A stretch of 8,012 nt of DNA from an uncultured Paracoccaceae bacterium (lineage in GTDB: Bacteria > Pseudomonadota > Alphaproteobacteria > Rhodobacterales > Rhodobacteraceae), in the NCBI GenBank assembly GCA_937132145.1, contig CAKZNY010000085.1, forward strand, positions 1 through 8,012. Direction: 5' to 3'. The translations under genes were made by a program, and so were the position numbers. The notes below the pieces were generated by a model. That model searched no databases, had not been told where the DNA came from, and was given only the letters and a program-made list of their open reading frames with translations. Positions 1 through 7,440 of the stretch are shown here, in pieces (position 1 is the stretch's first letter; each line of letters starts with the position of its first letter).

Positions 1-2
1 CG

Positions 3-740
3 CTGATTGATACGGCTGAACCTGCGCTGGATAACACCACAACAACCTCAGCACCAAATTCAGCGTTTGACGCATTTTCCGCGGTGTTCACAGACGACAG
101 TGATCTTCCTTTGATGTCGTTCATTCTTCTTGCAAGCACCGTCGACGAAGCTCGGATGATGACCAGTTTCTCGGTGCCTATGACCTTGGCCGTTGCGGCC
201 GGTAATCCTGCCGCCAACGATATTATCGCCAGCTATCGCGCTTCGGGCGGTGAAGCTGTTCTGTTGCTTCCAAGCGAGGGTGCAAATGCCCTTCGTAAAG
301 GTGGTGCTCTGTCAGATGTCCCGACATTTCTTGCCGCTACTCTTTCCAAGATAAAAGGCGTGATGGGCGTTGTGGATGGCCCGGACGGCGACGTTAATCA
401 GGACACCCGAATGATGAGCGCGCTGCTCGCCAAGCTGTCGGAGACCGGACATGCAATAATGACGGTGAACGGTTTGGGGTTAAACCGCACGAGTATTCTG
501 GCACAAAAGGCGGGCGTTCCGGCAACCGGTATATATAGGGCCGTTGATACCAAGGATGGAACGATTGCTGCCATTAAAGAGCTGGACAAAATCGTTCTGC
601 AAATTGGCGAGCGGCGCTCCGTCACCATCTTTGCGCAAGCGACACCGGATATGTTATTTGCCCTGAAATTCTGGTTTGAAAGCCAAAAGGCGCAATCGGT
701 AACGATCGCACCTGTGTCGGCGTCAATTTTGCGAAATTAG
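3..740 (+). CDS. Divergent polysaccharide deacetylase family protein, 3' part (catalytically degenerate)
   Basis: The frame is open from the left edge to TAG at 738-740 (245 residues seen). The gene starts upstream, and the internal GTG at 84 is unlikely to be the true start. The first 30 or so residues are an Ala/Thr/Ser/Asp-rich linker with a run of four Thr. After it comes a fold that aligns by eye with the YibQ/divergent polysaccharide deacetylase family: an LPLMSFILLAS strand, VPMTLAV, GGEAVLLLPSEG, GVMGVVDGPDG, a helix with MMSALLAKLSETG, AGVPATGIYRAVD, and a terminal VTIFAQATPDML segment. The family's metal-binding positions (IDD, HLPM, NNHMG, LDS, GHP) are replaced here by residues that cannot bind metal, so I infer a non-catalytic protein. 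Family members are generally exported and linked to the cell envelope, but the signal peptide region is outside the window. It converges on trpE with a 7-bp gap. Family assignment is fairly sure; the role is unknown. Confidence 0.78.
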   Translation: MIDTAEPALDNTTTTSAPNSAFDAFSAVFTDDSDLPLMSFILLASTVDEARMMTSFSVPMTLAVAAGNPAANDIIASYRASGGEAVLLLPSEGANALRKGGALSDVPTFLAATLSKIKGVMGVVDGPDGDVNQDTRMMSALLAKLSETGHAIMTVNGLGLNRTSILAQKAGVPATGIYRAVDTKDGTIAAIKELDKIVLQIGERRSVTIFAQATPDMLFALKFWFESQKAQSVTIAPVSASILRN

Positions 741-751
741 CGTTTGGCTAA
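737..751. terminator. Small hairpin carrying both convergent stop codons (weak bidirectional terminator candidate)
   Basis: TTAGC (737-741) and GCTAA (747-751) form a perfect 5-bp stem around a 5-base loop. The TAG of the rightward gene (738-740) and the TAG of the leftward trpE (750-748) each lie in or next to one arm. There is no T-run on the + side, only TTT on the - side, and the stem is weak, so termination activity is doubtful. Confidence 0.25.
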
Positions 752-2265
752 CCTTGTCCGCCACGGAAATTAACGAATAGGCCGGCATCCTGCGCGGCCA
801 TCATCAGGGCTTTGGATTTGTTAATAGTCTCTTGATACTCGGCTTCTGGATCGCTGTCATAAACTATGCCACCGCCGGCCTGAACGTATAGCGTTTCGTC
901 TTTCACCACGGCCGTCCTTAGGGCGATGCAAATATCCATATCGCCACCGGCCGAGAAATACCCGACACCGCCGCCATAAATACCGCGTTTTTCGGTTTCC
1001 AGTTCGTCGATAATTTCCATCGCCCGAACCTTTGGCGCACCCGAAACCGTTCCCGCAGGCAGGCCCGCCAGAAGGGCCGACAGGGCGTCATAATCATCGT
1101 GCAGCTCCCCCTCGACGTTACTGACGATGTGCATCACATGGCTGTAACGCTCGATGATAAACTGTTCTGTTGGTTTTACGGTTCCTATTTTAGCGACACG
1201 CCCAACATCGTTTCGACCGAGGTCCAGCAGCATCAGGTGTTCAGCCATTTCCTTGGGGTCGGCTAACAGGTCAGCTTCCAGCGCCTTATCCTCGGCCTCG
1301 TTCGCTCCGCGTGGGCGCGTACCGGCGATGGGGCGGATCGTAACCTTTTTGCCTTGCACCTGAACAAGAATTTCGGGGCTGGCACCAATCACCTGAAATT
1401 CGCCAAAATTGAAGTAGAACATATAGGGCGAAGGGTTTGTGCGCCGCAAAGCGCGGTAAAGCGCGAACGGTGGCAGGTCGAATTTCTGGGACCAACGCTG
1501 GCTGGGAACAACTTGGAATATGTCACCAGCGCGAATGTACTCTTTGGCTTTTTCGACCACTTCGAGGTATTCTTCTTTGGTGCGGTTCGAAACGGGGGCC
1601 AGCTTGAACGGCTCGGCGCCCAAGTCGCGTGTCTCGTTGGGGATGTCGCGGTCGAGATCACGCACAGCCTCCATCACACGTTCCGCCGCTTGGGCGTAAG
1701 CTGCGCGCGCGGATTGGCCGTCGTTCACCCAACACGGGCTGACAACCGTCACTTCACCCTTGGCACCGTCAAGAATAACGATAACTGTCGGGCGCAGCAT
1801 TATCGCATCAGGTACGCCTATAGGGTCGGGGTTAACATTTGGTAAATCTTCAACCAGACGGATTATGTCATAGCCCAGATATCCGAACAGACCCGCCGAC
1901 ATCGGTGGCAAATCATCGGGCAAATCGATCTTGCTTTCCGCGATTATCTGGCGAAGGGCGCTTAGGGTGTCCGTGGCCACAGGCTCGAAAGCGTTGTCGT
2001 CAAATCGGGCGGAGCGATTGATTTCGGAGGTGTTTCCGTTGGCGCGCCAGATCAGGTCAGGCTTCATCCCGATGATAGAATAACGACCGCGCACCTCGCC
2101 ACCGGTGACGGATTCCAGCACAAAGCTGTCCTTTTTGGCTTGCGCCAGCTTCAGGATAAGCGAAACCGGCGTGTCCAGATCGGCGACCAGACGCGTCCAG
2201 ATAACCTGGTTTTTCCCTTCGGAATACCCGGCTTCAAATTCTTTGAATTCCGGCGAAATAGTCAT
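748..2265 (-). CDS. trpE: Anthranilate synthase component I
   Basis: This 505-residue protein is the chorismate-binding subunit that, with the glutaminase TrpG, turns chorismate and glutamine into anthranilate and pyruvate in the cytosol, the first step of tryptophan synthesis. The length is normal. The N-terminal regulatory domain carries the tryptophan-feedback motif as VLESVTGG (about 49-56) and RYSIIG (61-66), completed by NPSPYMFYF (277-285). The catalytic domain shows IRPIAGTRPRG (310-320), EHLMLLDLGRNDVGRV (342-357), ERYSHVMHIVSNVEGEL (372-388), LPAGTVSGAPK (402-412), RGIYGGGVGYF (427-437) and QAGGGIVYDSDPEAEY (462-477). NPSPYMFYF fits anthranilate rather than aminodeoxychorismate synthase. 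All key motifs look intact, so the enzyme should be active and tryptophan-inhibited. The start ATG (2265-2263) shares its A with the stop of the upstream foldase gene (TAATG). Only a weak purine stretch (GCGGGA) lies upstream, consistent with translational coupling. trpG is not in the window. Confidence 0.97.
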   Translation of the reverse strand: MTISPEFKEFEAGYSEGKNQVIWTRLVADLDTPVSLILKLAQAKKDSFVLESVTGGEVRGRYSIIGMKPDLIWRANGNTSEINRSARFDDNAFEPVATDTLSALRQIIAESKIDLPDDLPPMSAGLFGYLGYDIIRLVEDLPNVNPDPIGVPDAIMLRPTVIVILDGAKGEVTVVSPCWVNDGQSARAAYAQAAERVMEAVRDLDRDIPNETRDLGAEPFKLAPVSNRTKEEYLEVVEKAKEYIRAGDIFQVVPSQRWSQKFDLPPFALYRALRRTNPSPYMFYFNFGEFQVIGASPEILVQVQGKKVTIRPIAGTRPRGANEAEDKALEADLLADPKEMAEHLMLLDLGRNDVGRVAKIGTVKPTEQFIIERYSHVMHIVSNVEGELHDDYDALSALLAGLPAGTVSGAPKVRAMEIIDELETEKRGIYGGGVGYFSAGGDMDICIALRTAVVKDETLYVQAGGGIVYDSDPEAEYQETINKSKALMMAAQDAGLFVNFRGGQG

Positions 2266-4148
2266 TAGTTCCCGCTGAAATTAAGCTGTTGGTGCAGGCC
2301 ATCAATACGGGTTTGGTTAATAGTTGGCTGCGCCGTGACAACCAGAGCCGCGCCGAAATACGCCAGTAGATCCTGCGAGAGCTGCTGCTTTTGCAGTGCA
2401 TCTACCTGCGCCAAAATCGTGATCGCGTCTTCGCTGGCGGGATCAAACGGGGCGACGGATGTCAGCTCGATAATCACCGCGCCAAAGGCATCTTCGATAA
2501 CCGCAGTTTCGCCGACTTCCAGCGCGAACACCTCGTCAATTATCGAGGGCGGAAGATCAGGAATAGTCGATGTGCGGGTCACCTCGGTTACACCCTCCAA
2601 CAACAAGGTGCCAGCAAAATCATTGAGCGAGCCACCGTTGGAAACGCTAATCGCTGTGACGATTTGTTCGGCACGGGCCAATATCAACGCAGCCGTTTTT
2701 GCGTTCTGTTGCCCGTCAAAAACCGCCTGCGAAACATCTGACATCGGCTTTACAAACGCTTCGGTAATGCCGTCAACGCGAAGGGCGAATATGCCGCCAT
2801 CCTCAAGGTCAAGAATGTCACGTTCCTCGCCGATTTCGGAGGCCGAGGCTTCTTCGCGGAATGTCGCGTAGGCCGCAAAACCATCCGTTTGGCCTTCAAC
2901 CAGATCAATCGTGTTCAGCTGCATATCGGTTTCATCCGCCACTTCTTCCAGCGACGCACCGCCTGCGATCAGGTCAATAACGTCGTTCGCCACGTCGGCA
3001 ATACGGAAGCTCGCGTCAATGATGCCCAACTCGCGGCGAAGTTCGTCACGAACCTCTTCAAGCGGGATAGAAAGGGCCGAGATGGCCGCGTTTACACGGA
3101 AAATAGCTGGGCCGATGTTCGTGTCAACGGGGCCATAGATGCCGGGTTCTTCGGACGCAAACAGAACCTCTGCCGCATTCTCGCCAATGTCGTCGGCCGT
3201 CACGTCGCCAAGATCAATGTCCGCCAAAACCAGACCCCGCGCATCGGCGAGTTGCTCGAACGTCATGTCGCCAGCATCAATGCTGTTGCGGGCCTCGATT
3301 GCCTCGGCTTTCGAGGGCAAAACGATGCGTTCAACAAATCGCTTGGCTGGCGTGTTGTATTGGGCACTGCGATCTTCATAAAGCGTCTCGATGCGTTCTT
3401 CGGAAATCTCCAGCGTCTCGGCGACCATTTCCGGAGTCAGGCTTACGTATGTAATCTGACGGGTCAGCGGTTGCGTGAATACCTCGGGGTTGTCGTCATA
3501 ATACGCGCGCAAGTCGGCATCTGTGGGGGCGGGGACCACACCGGCGATGTTGTTTACGCCAACGCGGGCGTATGTGAAGCTGCGGCTTTCACCAATATAA
3601 TCGAAGATTGCCAACGTCGCGTCGCTTGGCAAATTAACACCGGCGGATACGGCTGCCCGAATTAACAATTGCGATGTGCTCACGCGAACAAGCGATTCGT
3701 ATTCCGCCGGTTTCATGCCAGAGCGGCGGATCGCATCCTTGTATATATCCTGGTCGAATGTACCCGTCATGCCCTGAAAACTAGGGTTAGACAAAAGTGC
3801 TGCCTTAACGGTTTCATCCCCGACCGAGATGGCCAAACGCTGCGCCTCGTTTTCATAAGCCGCTTGTGTAATCAAGCGCTGCAATACGTTGCGATCCAGA
3901 CCAAACAGCAACGCCTGTTCAATGCTCAACTGGGAGCCAAGCTGTTGCGAAACCGTCGTGATTTCGCTCTGGATGCTGCGGAAGTAATCGTCCGCCTTTA
4001 CATCAACTTTACCGACGGTCGCCACGCTTGCAGAAATCGACGGCGAGAAGATGCCCGACAGGCCAAAACCGACCATCGCCATTACGGCCATAATCAGCAC
4101 AAAGAAAAAGAAGAACTTGGATATCTTTGATCGTTTAACCGCTGACAT
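2265..4148 (-). CDS. Membrane-anchored SurA_N/parvulin-like periplasmic folding factor (PpiD-like)
   Basis: This 627-residue protein has the PpiD layout. A short basic cytosolic tip (MSAVKRSKISK) is followed by one membrane segment at about 11-34 (FFFFFVLIMAVMAMVGFGLSGIF). A SurA_N-like chaperone domain follows (about 45-170, including VDVKADDYFRSIQ and GTFDQDIYKDAIRRSGMKPAEYES). A parvulin-like domain sits at about 255-355, then a long acidic C-terminal region ends in the usual LLAYFGAALVVTAQPTINQTRIDGLH tail. PpiD-family proteins sit in the inner membrane near the Sec translocon and help exported proteins fold. The parvulin part is degenerate: the usual HI(L)V entry is VERIVL (272-277) and no GGDLG motif survives (IDLGDV instead). 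I therefore infer a chaperone rather than an active prolyl isomerase. The start ATG at 4148-4146 has AGGGA 8 bases upstream. The stop TAA overlaps the trpE start by one base. I give no symbol because the orthology to ppiD is only architectural. Confidence 0.88.
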   Translation of the reverse strand: MSAVKRSKISKFFFFFVLIMAVMAMVGFGLSGIFSPSISASVATVGKVDVKADDYFRSIQSEITTVSQQLGSQLSIEQALLFGLDRNVLQRLITQAAYENEAQRLAISVGDETVKAALLSNPSFQGMTGTFDQDIYKDAIRRSGMKPAEYESLVRVSTSQLLIRAAVSAGVNLPSDATLAIFDYIGESRSFTYARVGVNNIAGVVPAPTDADLRAYYDDNPEVFTQPLTRQITYVSLTPEMVAETLEISEERIETLYEDRSAQYNTPAKRFVERIVLPSKAEAIEARNSIDAGDMTFEQLADARGLVLADIDLGDVTADDIGENAAEVLFASEEPGIYGPVDTNIGPAIFRVNAAISALSIPLEEVRDELRRELGIIDASFRIADVANDVIDLIAGGASLEEVADETDMQLNTIDLVEGQTDGFAAYATFREEASASEIGEERDILDLEDGGIFALRVDGITEAFVKPMSDVSQAVFDGQQNAKTAALILARAEQIVTAISVSNGGSLNDFAGTLLLEGVTEVTRTSTIPDLPPSIIDEVFALEVGETAVIEDAFGAVIIELTSVAPFDPASEDAITILAQVDALQKQQLSQDLLAYFGAALVVTAQPTINQTRIDGLHQQLNFSGN

Positions 4149-4153
4149 TATAA

Positions 4154-4165
4154 TGGTCCCTGTAG
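4154..4165 (-). promoter_or_regulatory. Ribosome binding site of the PpiD-like gene
   Basis: Read on the - strand, AGGGA lies 8 bases before the ATG at 4148, which fixes that start. The remaining 4149-4220 gap to the aminotransferase stop contains no convincing promoter or intrinsic terminator, so read-through from the aminotransferase gene is possible. Confidence 0.55.
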
Positions 4166-4220
4166 GCTCGTTGAATTCTTTGGAAACTTTTAGGCTGTGT
4201 GAGGATGGGATACAAGGCCG

Positions 4221-5402
4221 CTATGGCCGAAATGCTTTCAAGCGCCTAAACATGTCGCTTAATCCATCACTATCGGCATTCGCGAAGGCAATTCGCAGCT
4301 GTTTTTCGGCTTTTCCATCGGTGCCTGCGGGCATGAACATGGTGCCGGGAAGGATAAGCAAGGATTGCTGTTGCACCAACATTTTGGCGACCTGATCAGA
4401 CGGAATATCATAGGGATGTTCGACATAGGCGAAATACGCCCCGCTTCCCAGCAGTTTCCACCCCGCAAGCTTCGCAAAACCTTCTTCGCAAATCGCTCGG
4501 CGGTTAAGGATTTCGTCCCGTTGCTCTGCCACCCACCCCGCAAGGTTCTGCAACCCGTAAAGCGCTGCCTTCTGGCCAATCTGGTTGGGGCAAATAGCGA
4601 CGGAATCAAGGAACTTCTCCACCTCGGCCAACCGATCCGTTGATGCAACAATTGCGCCAACGCGGTGCCCCGTCAGGCGAAAAACTTTCGAGAACGAATA
4701 CAGGTGCACCAAGTTGTCCGGCCAGTCCGTAGCCGTAAATAAATCATGCGGCGCACCGCTTTGACTGTGAAAATCACGGTAGGTCTCGTCTACTATCAAC
4801 GCCAAACCGTGTTCCTTGGCGATATCCATGAACGCATTAAGCAACCCCTTGGGGTACTCCGCCCCCGTCGGATTATTCGGCGTCACCAGAATGATAGCCT
4901 TCACCTTGTCGTCAATCAGTGCGCGGGCGGCGTCCGCGTCGGGGAACATGCCTTCGCCGCAAGGTAGCAGGCGTGTCTCCACCCCCGCAGTATCCAACCA
5001 CATTTTGTGGTTAAAATACCAAGGGGTCGGCAAAATAACCGCGTCTCCGGCACTGGCAATCGTGGACATCACCGCACAAAACGCCTGATTACAGCCAGAC
5101 GTAATCGCCACCTGATCCGGCGCGATGTCGCCACCGTACAGGGCTGACCATTGCCCTGCGATCTCTGTTCGCAAGGCCGGCAAGCCCATCACTGGCCCAT
5201 AAATATGACTGTCATCCTGCGCCACAGCCGCAACCATAGCCGCGCGCAGTTCAGCGGTTGGCGGATCAACGGGCGCCGCTTGCGAGAGGTTCAGCAACGG
5301 GCGGTCCGGCGGGAAGGTCACGCCCTCCAACCAACTCCGCGCCTCCATCACGGGGGGGGAGAAAGTCTTGGCGATAGTCCGGCTGATAGGCCCCTGCGTC
5401 AT
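4221..5402 (-). CDS. PLP-dependent aminotransferase, class I/II (fold type I)
   Basis: From the preferred ATG this is 393 residues, the normal length for cytosolic class I/II aminotransferases, which move an amino group between an amino acid and a 2-oxo acid using pyridoxal phosphate. Visible motifs (numbered from that ATG) are the cofactor-phosphate loop ITSGCNQAF (100-108), the ring-stacking PTPWYF (125-130), VTPNNPTG with the cofactor-contacting Asn (173-180), VDETY with the Asp that pairs with the pyridine nitrogen (204-208), SFSKVFRLTGHRVG with the Schiff-base lysine at 239, and QLRIAFA with the carboxylate-binding Arg at 370. All catalytic positions are present. The substrate cannot be told from sequence alone. 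An in-frame GTG at 5426 would add 8 residues. I prefer ATG 5402 because AAGGA lies exactly 7 bases upstream of it, and because the best promoter candidate would start transcription downstream of the GTG. It lies 72 bp upstream of the foldase-trpE pair and divergent from the ABC-F gene. Confidence 0.92.
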   Translation of the reverse strand: MTQGPISRTIAKTFSPPVMEARSWLEGVTFPPDRPLLNLSQAAPVDPPTAELRAAMVAAVAQDDSHIYGPVMGLPALRTEIAGQWSALYGGDIAPDQVAITSGCNQAFCAVMSTIASAGDAVILPTPWYFNHKMWLDTAGVETRLLPCGEGMFPDADAARALIDDKVKAIILVTPNNPTGAEYPKGLLNAFMDIAKEHGLALIVDETYRDFHSQSGAPHDLFTATDWPDNLVHLYSFSKVFRLTGHRVGAIVASTDRLAEVEKFLDSVAICPNQIGQKAALYGLQNLAGWVAEQRDEILNRRAICEEGFAKLAGWKLLGSGAYFAYVEHPYDIPSDQVAKMLVQQQSLLILPGTMFMPAGTDGKAEKQLRIAFANADSDGLSDMFRRLKAFRP

Positions 5403-5409
5403 GTTCGAA

Positions 5410-5414
5410 TCCTT
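5410..5414 (-). promoter_or_regulatory. Shine-Dalgarno deciding the aminotransferase start
   Basis: On the - strand AAGGA ends 7 bases before the ATG at 5402-5400. No comparable ribosome binding site precedes the longer GTG start at 5426, whose upstream sequence is GATAGGGT at promoter-like distance. Confidence 0.6.
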
Positions 5415-5428
5415 GTAGTTTGCCACAC

Positions 5429-5466
5429 CCTATCGCCTTGACGGCGCGCAGCGCAACGGCGATAGA
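5429..5466. promoter_or_regulatory. Divergent promoter region with an 8-bp inverted repeat
   Basis: The 70-bp gap between the two divergent genes contains CTATCGCC (5430-5437) and its exact reverse complement GGCGATAG (5458-5465), 20 bp apart. Just inside the left arm, TTGACG (5438-5443) resembles a rightward -35 box, with GATAGA (5461-5466) 17 bp on as a poor -10. In mirror image, TTGCGC (- strand, 5456-5451) has GATAGG (5434-5429) 16 bp on. The leftward pair predicts a transcript starting near 5422, just upstream of the aminotransferase ribosome site. The rightward pair would start transcription almost at the ABC-F ATG. The repeat itself is seen; its use as overlapping promoters or a regulator site is inferred. 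Confidence 0.4.
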
Positions 5467-5472
5467 GGGCGC

Positions 5473-7290
5473 ATGGCACAACCAGCAATATTGACCCTCT
5501 CCGACATCATGCTCACCTACGGCGGCAACCCGCTTTTCGAGGGGCTAAACCTGTCCGTAAACCAAGGCGAGCGCATTTGTCTGGTGGGCCGAAACGGCTC
5601 TGGCAAATCGACATTGCTGAAGGTTATGGCCGAGATATTGGAACCCGATGCAGGGGATGTATTTCTGCGCCCCGGCAACGCGGTTGCATATATGGAACAA
5701 GACCCTGACTTAAGCGCGTATGAAACGCTGGGCGATTACGCCTCCTCCGGTCTGGACCCGTCCGAATACTACCGCGTCGAGATGGTGATGGAGGGCGTCA
5801 AGCTGAACGTCGACCAATCCCCCGCGCAGGCATCGGGGGGCGAGCGTCGCCGTGCGGCCTTAGCCAAACTGCTGGCTTCCGACGCAGAACTAATGTTGCT
5901 GGACGAGCCGACAAACCATCTGGACATCGAAGTCGTTGCATGGCTCGAGGATCACCTGAAACAGACGCGCCGCGCATACGTTATCATCAGCCACGATCGC
6001 GCATTTCTGCGCAACCTGACCCGCACAACCCTGTGGGTGGATCGCGGTGTGGTGCGCCGCTCGGACAAAGGTTTCGAGCATTTCGAGGATTGGCGCGACA
6101 GGACGTTCGAGGAAGAAGACCTGAACCGTCACAAGCTGGACCGCCTGATAAAATCCGAAGCTCGCTGGGCGGTTGAGGGTATCTCCGGTCGCCGTAAACG
6201 CAACATTGGCCGCGTGGGTCGCCTTGACGATATGAAGCAGGGCAGGGCGGAGCAAATCCGGCGCACTGGCACAGCAAAAATGGAATTCGACGGCAGCCCC
6301 AAATCCGGCAAGCTGGTGTTCGAGGCCATCGATGTCTCAAAAGCGTATGACGGCAAACAAATCGTCAAAGACTTCAACCTGCGCGTCATGCGCGGCGAGC
6401 GGATTGCATTCGTCGGCCCGAACGGGGTTGGCAAAACCACGCTGTTGAAAATGCTGTTGGGCGAGGTGCAGCCGGACGAGGGCACGATCAAAATCGGCAC
6501 CAACCTGCTGCCCGCCGTGTTCGACCAAAACCGCGATGCACTGGACCCGAACGCCACGCTTTGGGAGAGCCTGACCGACGACAAGGAACTGGGTGTTTCG
6601 GGCAAAAATGACCAGATCATGGTGCGCGGGCGACCCAAGCATGTTGTTGCTTACCTTAAAGAATTTCTGTTTACGGACAAACAGGCGCGGGCGAAAGTCA
6701 AGTCGCTGTCGGGTGGGGAAAAGGCGCGGTTGTTGCTCTCGAAACTGATGGCTCGGGAAAACAATCTGCTGATTTTGGATGAGCCGACGAATGATCTGGA
6801 CGTGGAAACGCTGGACCTGTTGCAAGAGCTGATTGATAATTACGAGGGCACAGTGCTGCTGGTCAGCCATGACCGCGATTTTCTGGACCGCGTGGCGACG
6901 ACAACTATCGCGATGGAAGGCGATGGAAAAGCTACGGTTTATGCAGGTGGCTGGACGGATTATCAGGCGCAGCGTATGGAAGTGATAGCCGAAAAAACTA
7001 AAGCTACCAAGAAGTTAAAGGGTAAAGTTGATGCTTCAACACCCACCCCGAAAGCCGAGGGGCTGACGTTTACACAAGAGAACCGCCTGAAAGAACTACC
7101 CGCTATCATCGCCCGTTTCGAGGCCGAAATCGCCAAGCTGGAAACGTTCATGTCGGACCCGAACCTGTTCACCGACCACCCCGTAAAATTCCAGAAAGCG
7201 ACGGACGCCCTGATCGAGCGCCACGAAATGCTTTCGGACGCGGAAGAAGAGTGGATAGCACTGGAAGAACGCACACCGTCCCGCACTTGA
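5473..7290 (+). CDS. uup: ABC-F family ATPase, Uup-like
   Basis: A 605-residue soluble protein with two ABC ATPase domains and no membrane segment. Domain 1 has Walker A GRNGSGKST (39-47), signature SGGER (121-125), Walker B MLLDEPTNHLD (141-151) with catalytic Glu145, and the H-loop SHDR (His174). A charged, basic linker follows at about 205-275, the place of the P-site tRNA interaction segment in ABC-F proteins. Domain 2 has Walker A GPNGVGKTT (315-323), SGGEK (413-417), ILDEPTNDLD (434-443) with Glu437, and His466. A Lys-rich hinge (about 505-530) leads to a C-terminal helical hairpin (about 533-600) typical of Uup. Uup-type proteins act on ribosomes and have been linked to branched DNA. 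All ATPase residues are intact. AGAGGG lies just before the ATG. The last codons (PSRT and stop) lie inside the palindromic element starting at 7278, so the natural C-terminus has probably been set by that element. Uup is preferred over EttA because of the C-terminal coiled coil; a resistance-type ABC-F is less likely. Confidence 0.9.
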   Translation: MAQPAILTLSDIMLTYGGNPLFEGLNLSVNQGERICLVGRNGSGKSTLLKVMAEILEPDAGDVFLRPGNAVAYMEQDPDLSAYETLGDYASSGLDPSEYYRVEMVMEGVKLNVDQSPAQASGGERRRAALAKLLASDAELMLLDEPTNHLDIEVVAWLEDHLKQTRRAYVIISHDRAFLRNLTRTTLWVDRGVVRRSDKGFEHFEDWRDRTFEEEDLNRHKLDRLIKSEARWAVEGISGRRKRNIGRVGRLDDMKQGRAEQIRRTGTAKMEFDGSPKSGKLVFEAIDVSKAYDGKQIVKDFNLRVMRGERIAFVGPNGVGKTTLLKMLLGEVQPDEGTIKIGTNLLPAVFDQNRDALDPNATLWESLTDDKELGVSGKNDQIMVRGRPKHVVAYLKEFLFTDKQARAKVKSLSGGEKARLLLSKLMARENNLLILDEPTNDLDVETLDLLQELIDNYEGTVLLVSHDRDFLDRVATTTIAMEGDGKATVYAGGWTDYQAQRMEVIAEKTKATKKLKGKVDASTPTPKAEGLTFTQENRLKELPAIIARFEAEIAKLETFMSDPNLFTDHPVKFQKATDALIERHEMLSDAEEEWIALEERTPSRT

Positions 7291-7336
7291 TGCGGGACCT
7301 CGTGGCGGCCACGTGACCCCGCATCAGGTGCGGGGC
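7278..7336. repeat. Composite palindromic element (REP/BIME-like), overlapping the ABC-F stop
   Basis: Three palindromes sit end to end. GTCCCGCA-cttga-TGCGGGAC (7278-7298) is an 8-bp stem, CGTGGC-g-GCCACG (7301-7313) a 6-bp stem, and CCCCGCA-tcagg-TGCGGGG (7317-7335) a 7-bp stem. The outer two are copies of one motif in opposite orientation, so the whole 59 bp is itself symmetric about 7307: of 29 opposed positions I count 24 Watson-Crick pairs, 2 G-T pairs and 3 mismatches. No T-run follows, so it is not a standard intrinsic terminator, though the RNA hairpin could protect the ABC-F mRNA 3' end. CCCGCAtcaagTGCGGG-type palindromes are, as I recall, common dispersed repeats in alphaproteobacteria. 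Confidence 0.75.
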
Positions 7337-7400
7337 AGCATTAACCTACCAGCCCCGAGATCACCATTAACCTTTGGGGTTTTCAGGCGTTTTTCGGTAT

Positions 7401-7440
7401 GCACAACGCGTACACAACCCGTACACAACGCGTATGTACG
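7401..7440. repeat. Short tandem array of 11-bp GTACACAAC(C/G)C units
   Basis: A partial unit GCACAACGC (7401-7409) is followed by GTACACAACCC (7410-7420) and GTACACAACGC (7421-7431), then a diverged GTATGTACG (7432-7440). The 11-bp period places each unit on nearly the same face of the helix, as in iteron or operator arrays. ACGCGT recurs at 7406-7411 and 7428-7433. Confidence 0.65.

Noticed and set aside
2889..3665. 258-codon open frame on the + strand opposite the foldase gene, and other long antisense frames over trpE
   Set aside because: These are shadows of well-supported genes in other phases, with no family resemblance or ribosome sites.
4215..4229. GGCC-gctat-GGCC inverted repeat at the 3' end of the aminotransferase gene as a terminator
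   Set aside because: The stem is only 4 bp of self-complementary GGCC, without a T-run on the - strand side.
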